Shown: positions 34,563 through 41,546 of the stretch, piece by piece
Layout of the letters: each line of letters begins with the position of its first letter
Numbering within the stretch: position 1 is the stretch's first letter
NCBI RefSeq assembly: GCF_035481675.1
Contig: NZ_JAYJJW010000002.1
Coordinates: 434,001 to 498,000, forward strand
Source: Alteriqipengyuania_B sp035481675
GTDB taxonomy: Bacteria > Pseudomonadota > Alphaproteobacteria > Sphingomonadales > Sphingomonadaceae
Direction of reading: 5' to 3'
Length of the DNA stretch: 64,000 nt
Program-made: the position numbers and the translations under genes
The notes under the pieces: generated by a model
What the model was told of the DNA's origin: nothing
The model's input: only the letters and a program-made list of their open reading frames with translations
The model's database searches: none

Positions 34563-34942
34563 CGGACGGGGCGGATAGCGAACGCGGTCTCGTCACGCGA
34601 TTGCTGGAGGACGAGGAGAAGCGCCGCCGCCACTTGCCGCGCATCGGCTTCGTGCTGACGGGGCTCTACCTGGGCGGACTGGTCGTGTACCTGTGGGTGC
34701 AGGGGCAGAACCCGGCGACGCTCGACCTCAACGAGCTGGGCGACTTCCTGGGCGGCGTCTCCAGCCCGCTCGCCTTCCTGTGGCTGGTGCTGGGCTTCTT
34801 CCAGTCGAGCCGGGAGATCGGCATCTCCTCCAAGGCGCTGCACCTGCAGGCGCGCGAGATGCGGGCGGAAATGGACGAGCAGCGCCGCGTGCTGGCCGCG
34901 GTGCCGCCCGATACAGGGGCCGATGCGGGGGATGCGGCCTAG
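34559..34942 (+). CDS. Two-helix membrane protein
   Basis: 127 residues. Two transmembrane segments (IGFVLTGLYLGGLVVYLWV and PLAFLWLVLGFFQ) separated by a short loop, then a helical cytosolic tail (LHLQAREMRAEMDEQRRV) likely to form a coiled coil. Coupled to the small stress protein upstream, so under the same EcfG-like promoter. Its TAG shares CTAG with the convergent oxidase-like gene. Confidence 0.75.
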   Translation: MTDGADSERGLVTRLLEDEEKRRRHLPRIGFVLTGLYLGGLVVYLWVQGQNPATLDLNELGDFLGGVSSPLAFLWLVLGFFQSSREIGISSKALHLQAREMRAEMDEQRRVLAAVPPDTGADAGDAA

Positions 34943-35388
34943 TCGATGTCGAAGTCGCCCTCGTCCTCGCCGTCCCAGTATGCGCAGCGGGTGGCATGGA
35001 CGTGCAGCATCACCAGGCCTTCGGTGTCGGTGCCGTCCTCGAACCAGCGTTCGAGGTCCTTCACCCAGTGCTTCTCGAATTCGGCCTTGTCGCGCACGAT
35101 TTCGGCATCGCCTTCCAGCGCGATGAAGATGCCCGGCGCGCCGCTCTCCTTCGGGGCGCCCTGCACGGACAGGCCGACCTTGGGGTTCTTCTCGATGTCC
35201 TTCGCCATGAGGCTGTCGGCCCAGGTGAAGTAGTAGCTGTCGCCGTCATAATCGACCTGGCGATTGTTGCTCATCGGGCGCGCGCCGATCTGGCCGTCCT
35301 TGGTGTGGGTGTTGAGCATCACGAAGTCGATGTCCTTCATCGCCTCGGCAATATGGGCAAGGTGCTCTTTCGCGGTCTTGTCGGCCAT
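34939..35388 (-). CDS. Pyridoxamine 5'-phosphate oxidase-fold general stress protein
   Basis: 149 residues. ATG 35388 is preceded by AAGGAG at an ideal 8 nt, so the in-frame ATGs at 35421 and 35412 are rejected. The split-barrel flavin-binding fold is seen in DGQIGARPMSNNRQV, YYFTWADSLMAKDIEKNPKV and IFIALEGDAEIV, as in the GSP26-like family. It probably binds FMN or F420-like flavin. A weak EcfG-like element (GGAAC-N16-CGCT) lies upstream. Confidence 0.85.
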   Translation of the reverse strand: MADKTAKEHLAHIAEAMKDIDFVMLNTHTKDGQIGARPMSNNRQVDYDGDSYYFTWADSLMAKDIEKNPKVGLSVQGAPKESGAPGIFIALEGDAEIVRDKAEFEKHWVKDLERWFEDGTDTEGLVMLHVHATRCAYWDGEDEGDFDID

Positions 35389-35695
35389 CACGTATTCTCC
35401 TTCATGCTCCATCCCCGCCATCAGCGCGCGGGGGCGGTTCGGGTTCCGCGAGGCGGAAAGGGAAGGGCCGGAAAAAATCCTCTTTTGCTAAACAATTAGG
35501 TGATCCGGCATTCGCATGCTATTGCGCAGCCGCTGACGTCGGAATTTGCGACGGACTTCGAGATTTGACGACCGCTGCACGCCGTAATCGGCAGCAGTGT
35601 AAATTGGACGACGACTTCCTTTCCCAGGACGATTTTAAGCGCGACCGACAGGCATTCTGCCTGCCGGCAACAGTTGTTCTTGAAAGGAACAGATT
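35389..35695 (+). other. Intergenic region with the cold-shock gene leader
   Basis: The 307-bp gap before the cold-shock gene contains no credible ORF. AT-rich sequence near 35490 may hold the promoter. A small hairpin CAGGCA-TTC-TGCCTG (35649-35663) lies 33 nt before the ATG. A long structured 5' leader is typical of cspA-like genes. Confidence 0.4.
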
Positions 35696-35908
35696 ATGTC
35701 GAAAACCGGCACCGTAAAATTCTTCAATGCCGACAAGGGCTATGGTTTCATCCAGCCCGACGATGGCTCGGCCGACAGCTTCGTGCACATCACTGCCGTC
35801 CAGGCAGCCGGCATGAACACGCTCGATAAGGAGCAGCGGCTGAACTACGACGTGGAACAGGGCAACAACGGCAAGGAAAGCGCCGTGAACCTGTCAAACG
35901 CCGACTAA
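35696..35908 (+). CDS. Cold-shock domain protein (CspA family)
   Basis: 70 residues, the usual size. RNP1 (KGYGFI) and RNP2 (SFVHI) single-stranded nucleic-acid motifs are intact, and the start TGTVKFFN is canonical. AAAGGAA lies before the ATG. It acts as an RNA chaperone. A stem-loop terminator follows at 35925. Confidence 0.93.
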   Translation: MSKTGTVKFFNADKGYGFIQPDDGSADSFVHITAVQAAGMNTLDKEQRLNYDVEQGNNGKESAVNLSNAD

Positions 35909-35924
35909 GCCACACCAACAGGTT

Positions 35925-35969
35925 CCTCCCGCGCGCGAAAGCGACCCCGTGCGCGGGAGGGGCACCGTT
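35925..35969 (+). terminator. Terminator of the cold-shock gene
   Basis: A 10-bp perfect stem CCTCCCGCGC (35925-35934)/GCGCGGGAGG (35951-35960) followed 7 nt later by TTTTT. Confidence 0.65.
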
Positions 35970-35999
35970 TTTCCGCAAACCAGCCGGAGCCTCCCAGCC

Positions 36000-36236
36000 A
36001 TGAACCAGAGCCACGAATTCTACGCCGAACGTGCGGCAGAAGCTAAGGTCGAGGCGGGCAAGGCCACGCTGGACAATGTGCGCGACCGGGCGCTGCGGGC
36101 CCAGGCCACTTGGCAGATGCTGGCCGACCAGGCACATGCCGTGAAACGCCGCCGCGAGCGGCTCGAAAGCGAAAAGGCCGCTGCGCGCACTGCCGAAGTG
36201 CAGGTGACCGCGGCAGGCATTCCTTCCGCCGAATAG
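36000..36236 (+). CDS. Short helical protein, paralogue A
   Basis: 78 residues, almost entirely helical and charged. Shares the scaffold EFYxERAxEA, KAxLxNVRxRxLRA, TWxxLA with the gene at 36467, so the two are paralogues. A coiled coil or DNA/envelope-associated stress protein is possible; I do not know the family. The gene lies between the cold-shock gene and the second copy. Confidence 0.7.
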   Translation: MNQSHEFYAERAAEAKVEAGKATLDNVRDRALRAQATWQMLADQAHAVKRRRERLESEKAAARTAEVQVTAAGIPSAE

Positions 36237-36344
36237 GCCGAAAGCGTGGCGCCCTCGCTTCTGCGTGGATCGCCCCGTCCAAGCGCTCTCCCTGCAAAAA
36301 GCGCGCAATTCCGGCACAAATCGACGCTTCGTGCATTGTTCTAG

Positions 36345-36370
36345 CCGGAGGGTGTTCCATCTGCTCCATC
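36345..36370 (+). repeat. Tandem 9-mer motif, copy 2
   Basis: GGAGGG followed by TGTTCCATC-TGCTCCATC, 24 of 26 bases identical to 34222-34247. Both copies have ACGCTTCG exactly 23 bp before GGAGGG. It lies 97 bp upstream of the paralogue B start. Confidence 0.6.
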
Positions 36371-36466
36371 GCGGCCTGCGCCATCGTGCGTTCCCCACGC
36401 CCCGCCGCCATGCAGATCCGGGCGCCGATAACGAGAACCGGCAGAACGCCGACAAGGAGAGCGCCG

Positions 36467-36679
36467 ATGAGCCAGACTTTCGAATTCTACAACGAACGCG
36501 CCAACGAAGCCGCTGCCGATGCGAAGAAGGCGAAGCTCGCCAATGTGCGCCGCCGCCTGCTGCGCGCCGAACGGACGTGGCGCGGGCTCGCCGCGCGGGC
36601 GAAGGCGGTCGCGGAAATGCGCACCAAGGTGCTGCGCGAGAAGGCTGCGGAGCGCGACGCCGAGGCCGCAAAAGCCTGA
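36467..36679 (+). CDS. Short helical protein, paralogue B
   Basis: 70 residues, ATG with AAGGAG at good spacing. Helical and rich in Ala, Arg, Lys and Glu. It shares FYNERANEA, AKLANVRRRLLRAERTW with paralogue A and probably arose by local duplication. Only this copy has the tandem 9-mer motif in front, suggesting different control of the two copies. Confidence 0.7.
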   Translation: MSQTFEFYNERANEAAADAKKAKLANVRRRLLRAERTWRGLAARAKAVAEMRTKVLREKAAERDAEAAKA

Positions 36680-36712
36680 ATTTGCGCGAGAAGCCACAAT
36701 TTCGCCGCATTC

Positions 36713-36737
36713 GGAACGATCGCGCAGTGGGTCCGTT
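36713..36737 (+). promoter_or_regulatory. EcfG-type promoter of the fasciclin gene
   Basis: GGAAC (36713-36717), 16 nt, CGTT (36734-36737), a perfect consensus match, 70 bp before the ATG at 36808. Confidence 0.7.
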
Positions 36738-36807
36738 GTTAGGCTGAAGGCGCGGAACAAGCGCCCAATCTCATACGATCCACACAAAGACCGAAAGGCC
36801 TGACTCC

Positions 36808-37389
36808 ATGAAAAAGCTTACTCTAGCCCTCGCCTCCGCTGCCACTCTCGCGCTTGCCGCCTGTGGCGATCCCGTCGAGGAAAGCACTGTCGAAGGCGAT
36901 AATGTCGCTGCCGACCAAGCTGTGAACGACAATGCCGAAGGTCCGGGCACGATCGTCGAAGTCGCGCAGGGCGATGAGACGTTTTCCACCCTCGTGAGCG
37001 CTGTGACCGCAGCCGGCCTCGGCGAGACGCTGTCGGGTGAAGGCCCGTTCACCGTGTTTGCGCCGACCAACGATGCTTTCGCCAAGATCCCGGAAGCGAC
37101 GCTGACAGAACTGACGACCAACGATACGGACACGCTGGGCACGATCCTTCAGTACCATGTCGTCGAAGGTAACGTCGACGCAGCCACGCTGACCAAGGCG
37201 ATTCAGGATGCCGGTGAAGACGGTTATACGATCAACACCGTTGGCGGCGGCACACTGACTGCGACGATGGACGGTAGCAATGTCGTACTGACCGACGCGA
37301 CCGGTGGGACCGCCACCGTGACCGCAACCGACGTGGAAGCATCGAACGGCGTCGTCCATGTCATCGACACCGTGCTGATGCCGCAGTAA
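36808..37389 (+). CDS. Fasciclin-domain lipoprotein
   Basis: 193 residues. Lipoprotein signal with lipobox LAAC near residue 19, then an acidic linker and one FAS1 domain: TFSTLVSAVTAAGL, GPFTVFAPTNDAFAKIP, LQYHVVEGNV and a closing GVVHVIDTVLMP. Such proteins mediate surface adhesion or matrix contact. An EcfG-type promoter suggests induction in general stress. A strong stem-loop follows the gene. Confidence 0.92.
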   Translation: MKKLTLALASAATLALAACGDPVEESTVEGDNVAADQAVNDNAEGPGTIVEVAQGDETFSTLVSAVTAAGLGETLSGEGPFTVFAPTNDAFAKIPEATLTELTTNDTDTLGTILQYHVVEGNVDAATLTKAIQDAGEDGYTINTVGGGTLTATMDGSNVVLTDATGGTATVTATDVEASNGVVHVIDTVLMPQ

Positions 37390-37430
37390 TCGCTTGAACG
37401 CGACACGCGCACTACCATGGCGCGCAATGC

Positions 37431-37464
37431 AAGGGCGGGCTTCCCAACCGGGAGGTCCGCCCTT
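37431..37464 (+). terminator. Stem-loop after the fasciclin gene
   Basis: Outer arms AAGGGCGG/CCGCCCTT and inner CTTCCC/GGGAGG give a stem of about 15 bp with an AACC loop. The following T-run is weak (CCGCTATTG). Confidence 0.55.
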
Positions 37465-37492
37465 CCGCTATTGCCACAAGCTGGTGTAGGGA

Positions 37493-37927
37493 ATGAGCCT
37501 GACCAAGCCTTTCCTCCGCTTTTTTGCGCCTCTCATCGTTGTGATTGCATCCGGCTGCGGGGGAGCGACGGAGCGCCGGATCGAGCCGGTGTTCGATGCC
37601 ATCGCGCCGCAGGAAACCGTCACTCTTTCGGGCACAGAGCCATTCTGGAGCGGGGTCATCGAAGGCGGGGTCCTGACGTGGACCACTCCCGAGGACCTCG
37701 ATGGCACCAGGGCCGAGCTAAGCCGCTTTGCCGGTAATGGCGGGATTGGCTGGTCGGGCGAGCTTGGCGGCGAGCGGATCGATATCGCTGTCGGCCCCGG
37801 CCCGTGCAGCGACGGCATGAGCGACCGCGAATATCCTTTCAACGCTGCCGTGCGATTGGGCGACATGTCGCTTACCGGCTGCGCCTATACGGATGCATCG
37901 CCTTTCTCCGGCCCCGAAATTCCCTGA
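37493..37927 (+). CDS. Lipoprotein, COG3650-like
   Basis: 144 residues. Signal with lipobox-like ASGC near residue 22. The segment SGTEPFWSGVIEGGVLTW is typical for COG3650-type periplasmic proteins, which often sit next to MliC/HslJ-like lysozyme inhibitors. Three further Cys may form a disulfide. Function unknown. Confidence 0.7.
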   Translation: MSLTKPFLRFFAPLIVVIASGCGGATERRIEPVFDAIAPQETVTLSGTEPFWSGVIEGGVLTWTTPEDLDGTRAELSRFAGNGGIGWSGELGGERIDIAVGPGPCSDGMSDREYPFNAAVRLGDMSLTGCAYTDASPFSGPEIP

Positions 37928-37992
37928 TCAAGCGCCTTGATAAATGATATACTGCGCAAGTCCCCCTAGGCAATCGCGCCGGTTTGAGTAAA

Positions 37993-38010
37993 ATCTCCCT
38001 GATGGGAGAT
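37993..38010 (+). promoter_or_regulatory. Hairpin over the ribosome site of the response regulator
   Basis: ATCTCCC (37993-37999) pairs perfectly with GGGAGAT (38004-38010) across a TGAT loop. GGGAG is the Shine-Dalgarno for the ATG at 38016, so folding should hide it. Confidence 0.6.
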
Positions 38011-38015
38011 GAGTG

Positions 38016-38384
38016 ATGGCGGACCGTTCTGTCCTGCTCGTCGAGGACGAGCCTCTGATACTGATGGACCTGGAGTTCGCGGTGACGGATCGCGGCTGGC
38101 AGCCGCGTACGGCTAGCGGCGTCCGCAAGGCCATGGAATTTCTTGAAAAGGACGCGGCGATTGCCGCTGCCGTGCTCGATATAACGCTCAAGAACGGGGA
38201 GAATTGCCTGCCCATCGCGCGCGAGCTGGAGCGGCGGCGGATCCCCTACGTGCTGCATTCGGGAGAGCTCGAACACTACAGCGCGGACATGGATGACCTG
38301 ACCGGCGAACGCGTGGCCAAGCCGGCCAGCGCGGCCTCGGTTGTGGCGAAAGCGCTGGCCGGCCTTGCCGGCGATGCCGGCTGA
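38016..38384 (+). CDS. Receiver-only response regulator
   Basis: 122 residues, a single REC domain with no output domain. Acidic pocket in LLVEDEP, phosphorylatable Asp in VLDITL near residue 54, Thr/Ser switch near YVLHSGE and Lys in VAKPAS. Similar stand-alone receivers in sphingomonads act as phosphate relays in the general-stress or cell-cycle networks. No kinase gene is beside it. The GTG at 38013 is directly before the ATG. Confidence 0.9.
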   Translation: MADRSVLLVEDEPLILMDLEFAVTDRGWQPRTASGVRKAMEFLEKDAAIAAAVLDITLKNGENCLPIARELERRRIPYVLHSGELEHYSADMDDLTGERVAKPASAASVVAKALAGLAGDAG

Positions 38385-38415
38385 ACGCAGCGACAATCCG
38401 AAGCGCAAGAAAAAG

Positions 38416-38443
38416 GGGCGGGCCGTCGCGAAACGGCCCGCTC
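38416..38443. terminator. Bidirectional terminator
   Basis: An 11-bp stem GGGCGGGCCGT/ACGGCCCGCTC with a 6-nt loop, preceded by AAAAA and followed by CTTTT. It serves the response regulator (+) and the S41 peptidase gene (-), which converge here. Confidence 0.85.
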
Positions 38444-38462
38444 CTTTTCGGTTAGTCGAGAC

Positions 38463-39914
38463 TCAGTAAATGCCCGGGATACGGTGCTGGATGGCACTGC
38501 GCTCCTCGATCGCGGGACGCAGCAGCTCCTGCCGGTTTGCCCGGGCAAGTCCGCCCTGAACGCCCGGCGCACCGGCAACCGGGGTGCAGGTTCCACGACC
38601 GGCCAGCCAGTCGAGTGCCGCACGGGTCGATGCCTCGTTCGGGTCGCCCATCTGGGCAGAGATATCGTCGGTCGCCCGGCACGTGTTGGGCATCAGCGGC
38701 GCAATGCCGTCGTAGTAACTGCCGTTATTGTCGGCGTTCGTGAGTTCGAAGGCGAGGACCCGCAGCCGGTCGTCGCAAGCCTCGCGGTCGTAAGCTTCCT
38801 GGCCGGCCGGTTTGCCGAGCGTGTTTTCGCCGATCAGCGCGAGATTATCGCCGCGATAGGGAATGAAGGCCGACATGATCAGCTCGCTGGCAGAGGCAGT
38901 GCCTCCGAAACCGATATAGGCGATCTTGGTGGTCGCGATGCCATTCGCCTCGTTGCCGAAATCGGCGCGCTGGGTCGAATTGGCGCGGTTCGGGCTCTGG
39001 TTGAGGTAGAACTGCGGCTGTCCGACAAGGTCGGTGCCCATCAGGTCCATCATCGTCTGCGCCGTGAACAGGTAGCCGCCGCCGTTATAGCGCACATCGA
39101 CGATGATCTCGCTGACGCCTGCAGCCTGGAATTGCCCGAAGGCCGTGCGCAGCTGGTCTTCAAGCGTGGTCTGGTTGAAGAAGGTACGCAGGTTGATGTA
39201 GCCGACCTTCTTGCCGCCGTCGTCCAGGATCTTCGCGCCGTAGCGGTCGCTGATCGGATCGAGAGTGTACTCAGCCTTGGTCACCTCGACTGTACGGGTC
39301 CCCGCAGCGTCGCTGATCTGGAGAAAGCGGGTGACGCCCGCTTCGCTCGGCCCCAGCGCGGAATTGAGCCCTGCCGAGCCTTCCGTCGCGAGGATATTCG
39401 ATACCGAGCGCAAATTGCTGCTGGTTGTGCCGATGGCCACGATTTCGGTGCCCCGGTCGATCCCGGCTCCGAACGCCGGACCGGCTTCGAAAGCCTCGAG
39501 AATCGAGAGCCGCCCGCTTGCGTCCAGCGAGAGCCGGACACCATAACCCGCGGTCGAGCCAGTGGCGGCCTGTTCTTCAGCCTCGATCGAAGTGATGTAA
39601 GTAAAGCCGCGGTCGTAACCGGCGTTGCGGGCCGGTTCTACCAACGCGTCGATATAGCCCTGTACCGTGCTGAAGGATCCGGGGCTAACGCCGGAAGCCA
39701 GCAGGTTCGGGAACAGGTAGTAGGTGTCGAGTTGCTGCTTCGTCCAATCCTGCCGCGCGGCCAGGCTGCAATCCGCCGTCGGCGTGGGCGTTGCGCCGCC
39801 TCCGCCACCGCCCGTGCTGCCGCCACCGGTCAGGCCGCCGGAGCTGCCCCCGCCGCCGCACGATGCGAGGAATGCCGCCATGGTGATGGCGCTAACGAAA
39901 CGTCCGGGACGCAT
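38463..39914 (-). CDS. S41 family peptidase, lipoprotein
   Basis: 483 residues from ATG 39914. Lipobox LASC followed by a Gly/Ser/Thr-rich linker, so it is anchored to a membrane. A PDZ-like domain spans roughly residues 140-240 (GRLSILEAFEAGPAFGAGI, RGTEIVAI). The C-terminal protease domain has VGYINLRTFF, VDVRYNGGG, the nucleophile Ser in GTASASEL and the general-base Lys in NTLGKPAG. It is a CtpA-type serine protease of the cell envelope. Confidence 0.9.
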   Translation of the reverse strand: MRPGRFVSAITMAAFLASCGGGGSSGGLTGGGSTGGGGGGATPTPTADCSLAARQDWTKQQLDTYYLFPNLLASGVSPGSFSTVQGYIDALVEPARNAGYDRGFTYITSIEAEEQAATGSTAGYGVRLSLDASGRLSILEAFEAGPAFGAGIDRGTEIVAIGTTSSNLRSVSNILATEGSAGLNSALGPSEAGVTRFLQISDAAGTRTVEVTKAEYTLDPISDRYGAKILDDGGKKVGYINLRTFFNQTTLEDQLRTAFGQFQAAGVSEIIVDVRYNGGGYLFTAQTMMDLMGTDLVGQPQFYLNQSPNRANSTQRADFGNEANGIATTKIAYIGFGGTASASELIMSAFIPYRGDNLALIGENTLGKPAGQEAYDREACDDRLRVLAFELTNADNNGSYYDGIAPLMPNTCRATDDISAQMGDPNEASTRAALDWLAGRGTCTPVAGAPGVQGGLARANRQELLRPAIEERSAIQHRIPGIY

Positions 39915-40087
39915 AAGCCGATACTCCAAGAATGACCCAAACCGCCGGGGCGGCTCTCCACTTGGGGTTATGCCTTGCACTACCCCGATTTGCAAATCTC
40001 TGCCGAACCCGCGGCCCGCCTCTCGACGCGGCGCGGGCAGCCCGATAGGTGAGGCGCGAAACATCTATCGCAATCGAGGATTAACCC

Positions 40088-40678
40088 ATGCCGAACCCCG
40101 CCCCCGCGTGGCTCAACACCGCCATTCCCGGACCTGCCGACGGCCTTGGCGGGCTTGCCCTGGCTGACTTGGCCGACGAGCGGGCGATGGGCCGCGGCCT
40201 AGCTCTCAAATCCGCCGCATTTGCGAACGGCGAGGAACTGGACCCGAGTTTTACCGCCACGGAAGAGGATGCGGTCGCGCCGCCGCTGGAATGGGCAGGT
40301 CCGCCGCCGGGGACGCAGGAACTGGTCCTGATCGTCCAGTCGCCCGACGGTGAGGGCGCCCCGGTCACCCACTGGATCGTCTGGGGCCTTCCGGGTCAGA
40401 AGGGCCAGCTGCTGGAGGGCGAGGCACCGCCCCGCGTCGGCAAGAATTCCGCCGGCAATTCCGAATGGATGCTTCCAAACCCGCCCGCCGGAGCCGCGCC
40501 GCGCCGCTATGTTTTCCAACTTTTCGCGCTCGATCTGCCGATCACGCTGATGCCCGGCGCGACGCTGGAAGAGCTGTTAGGTTCCTGCCGCGGTCACGTG
40601 ACGGCGGCCACCGCGCTGACCGCAACCTTCGCCCACGACGGCGAGGACGAGGGGTGGGACGACGAAGAATTGGACTGA
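40088..40678 (+). CDS. YbhB/YbcL family PEBP-like protein
   Basis: 196 residues. Phosphatidylethanolamine-binding-protein fold: PPLEWAGPPPGTQELVLIVQSPD, then THWIVWGLP, GKNSAGNSEW and a closing PRRYVFQLFALD. The phosphate-site DP/HW residues are present. No signal peptide. A typical accessory protein of unknown ligand, near other stress genes. The C-terminus is very acidic. Confidence 0.9.
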   Translation: MPNPAPAWLNTAIPGPADGLGGLALADLADERAMGRGLALKSAAFANGEELDPSFTATEEDAVAPPLEWAGPPPGTQELVLIVQSPDGEGAPVTHWIVWGLPGQKGQLLEGEAPPRVGKNSAGNSEWMLPNPPAGAAPRRYVFQLFALDLPITLMPGATLEELLGSCRGHVTAATALTATFAHDGEDEGWDDEELD

Positions 40679-40763
40679 GGAAAGGTTTTACGGATGGATT
40701 GACGGCGCGGCGGCTTTCGTAAAGCGTCCGAGTCCTCTGATTTTGAGGAAGGGATTTTCTACA

Positions 40764-41015
40764 ATGGCAGGCAAGAACAACGCACTTCAGAAGCCGGTGA
40801 CCCTGTCGCCGGAACTCGAGAACGTGGTCGGCAAGGGTCCGATGACCCGCGCACAGGTTACCTCGAAGGTGTGGGACCACATCAAGGCCAACAACCTGCA
40901 GGACAGCCAGGACAAGCGAATGATCAACCCGGACGACAAGCTGGGCGCCGTCATCGGCAAGGAACAGATCTCGATGTTCAAGATGACCGCTGCGGTTTCC
41001 AAGCACCTCAGCTGA
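40764..41015 (+). CDS. SWIB/MDM2-domain protein
   Basis: 83 residues, start at ATG 40764 (AGGAAGGGA upstream). The whole protein is one SWIB fold: KPVTLSPELENVVG, MTRAQVTSKVWDHIKANNLQ, then RMINPDDKLGAVIG and MFKMTAAVSKHL. Bacterial SWIB proteins occur in chlamydiae, plant-associated and sphingomonad lineages and may bind nucleoid or polymerase; the role is not established. Confidence 0.93.
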   Translation: MAGKNNALQKPVTLSPELENVVGKGPMTRAQVTSKVWDHIKANNLQDSQDKRMINPDDKLGAVIGKEQISMFKMTAAVSKHLS

Positions 41016-41020
41016 CATTT

Positions 41021-41470
41021 TTACGGGGTCGGCGGGTCCTCTCGCCGGCCCCGCCCTACCCGAACGTTCCCGGCCCACAGGGTCAGCGCGACCAGCAGCG
41101 GTTGCGCCACCATCCGGGGGAGGTGATAGGCAAGGCCAGCTCCCCCGTCCTCCCGCGCCATATCCATTGCGAAATGATTGATATTGGCGGGAAATACACA
41201 CACCGCATAGGCTGCAAGGCCCCACGCGCCCCAGTGCACCAGTCTGGGCGAAAAGGGTTGCGCAAGCGCGACGGCGCCCAGCAATTCGGCAATGCCCGTC
41301 AGCGCGACGACCGCGTCGGGGTACGGCACCCAGCCAGGCGTGATCGACAGGAAGGGCTGCGGGCTGACCAGATGCAGCACGCCCGCCGCTGCATAGAGCA
41401 GGGCGATGATGATTCTCGTGACCATTTTCGCGCGGCGCTTCGGGTCAGTGTTTTCCACGCGGTCCGCCAT
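41021..41470 (-). CDS. DoxX-like membrane protein
   Basis: 149 residues, four transmembrane helices. The DoxX pattern AALYAAAGVLHLVSP-like start, ALTGIAELLGAVAL and ending MVAQPLLVALTLWAG is clear. Start at ATG 41470 with AGGGACAGGA upstream; ATG 41425 is also possible. Members are small quinone/thiol-linked membrane proteins of unclear role. It converges on the SWIB gene. Confidence 0.8.
   Translation of the reverse strand: MADRVENTDPKRRAKMVTRIIIALLYAAAGVLHLVSPQPFLSITPGWVPYPDAVVALTGIAELLGAVALAQPFSPRLVHWGAWGLAAYAVCVFPANINHFAMDMAREDGGAGLAYHLPRMVAQPLLVALTLWAGNVRVGRGRREDPPTP
41025..41052. terminator. Stem-loop between SWIB and DoxX genes
   Basis: GGGGTCGGCG pairs with CGCCGGCCCC (10 bp, one G-T) across an 8-nt loop. 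It lies just after the SWIB stop and overlaps the DoxX 3' end. The preceding T-rich ACATTTTTA would be a T-run only for the minus strand. Confidence 0.5.
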
Positions 41471-41546
41471 TCCTGTCCCTAGATTTTTGCCAATTGTGTT
41501 TCTTGCGATAGGGAACTTGCTGTCGATTGCCCATGGAGACCTTCGC

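Noticed and set aside
35425..35460. EcfG-like promoter of the PNPOx-fold gene (GGAAC-N16-CGCT)
   Set aside because: The -10 box has a mismatch in the most conserved part; kept only as a remark.
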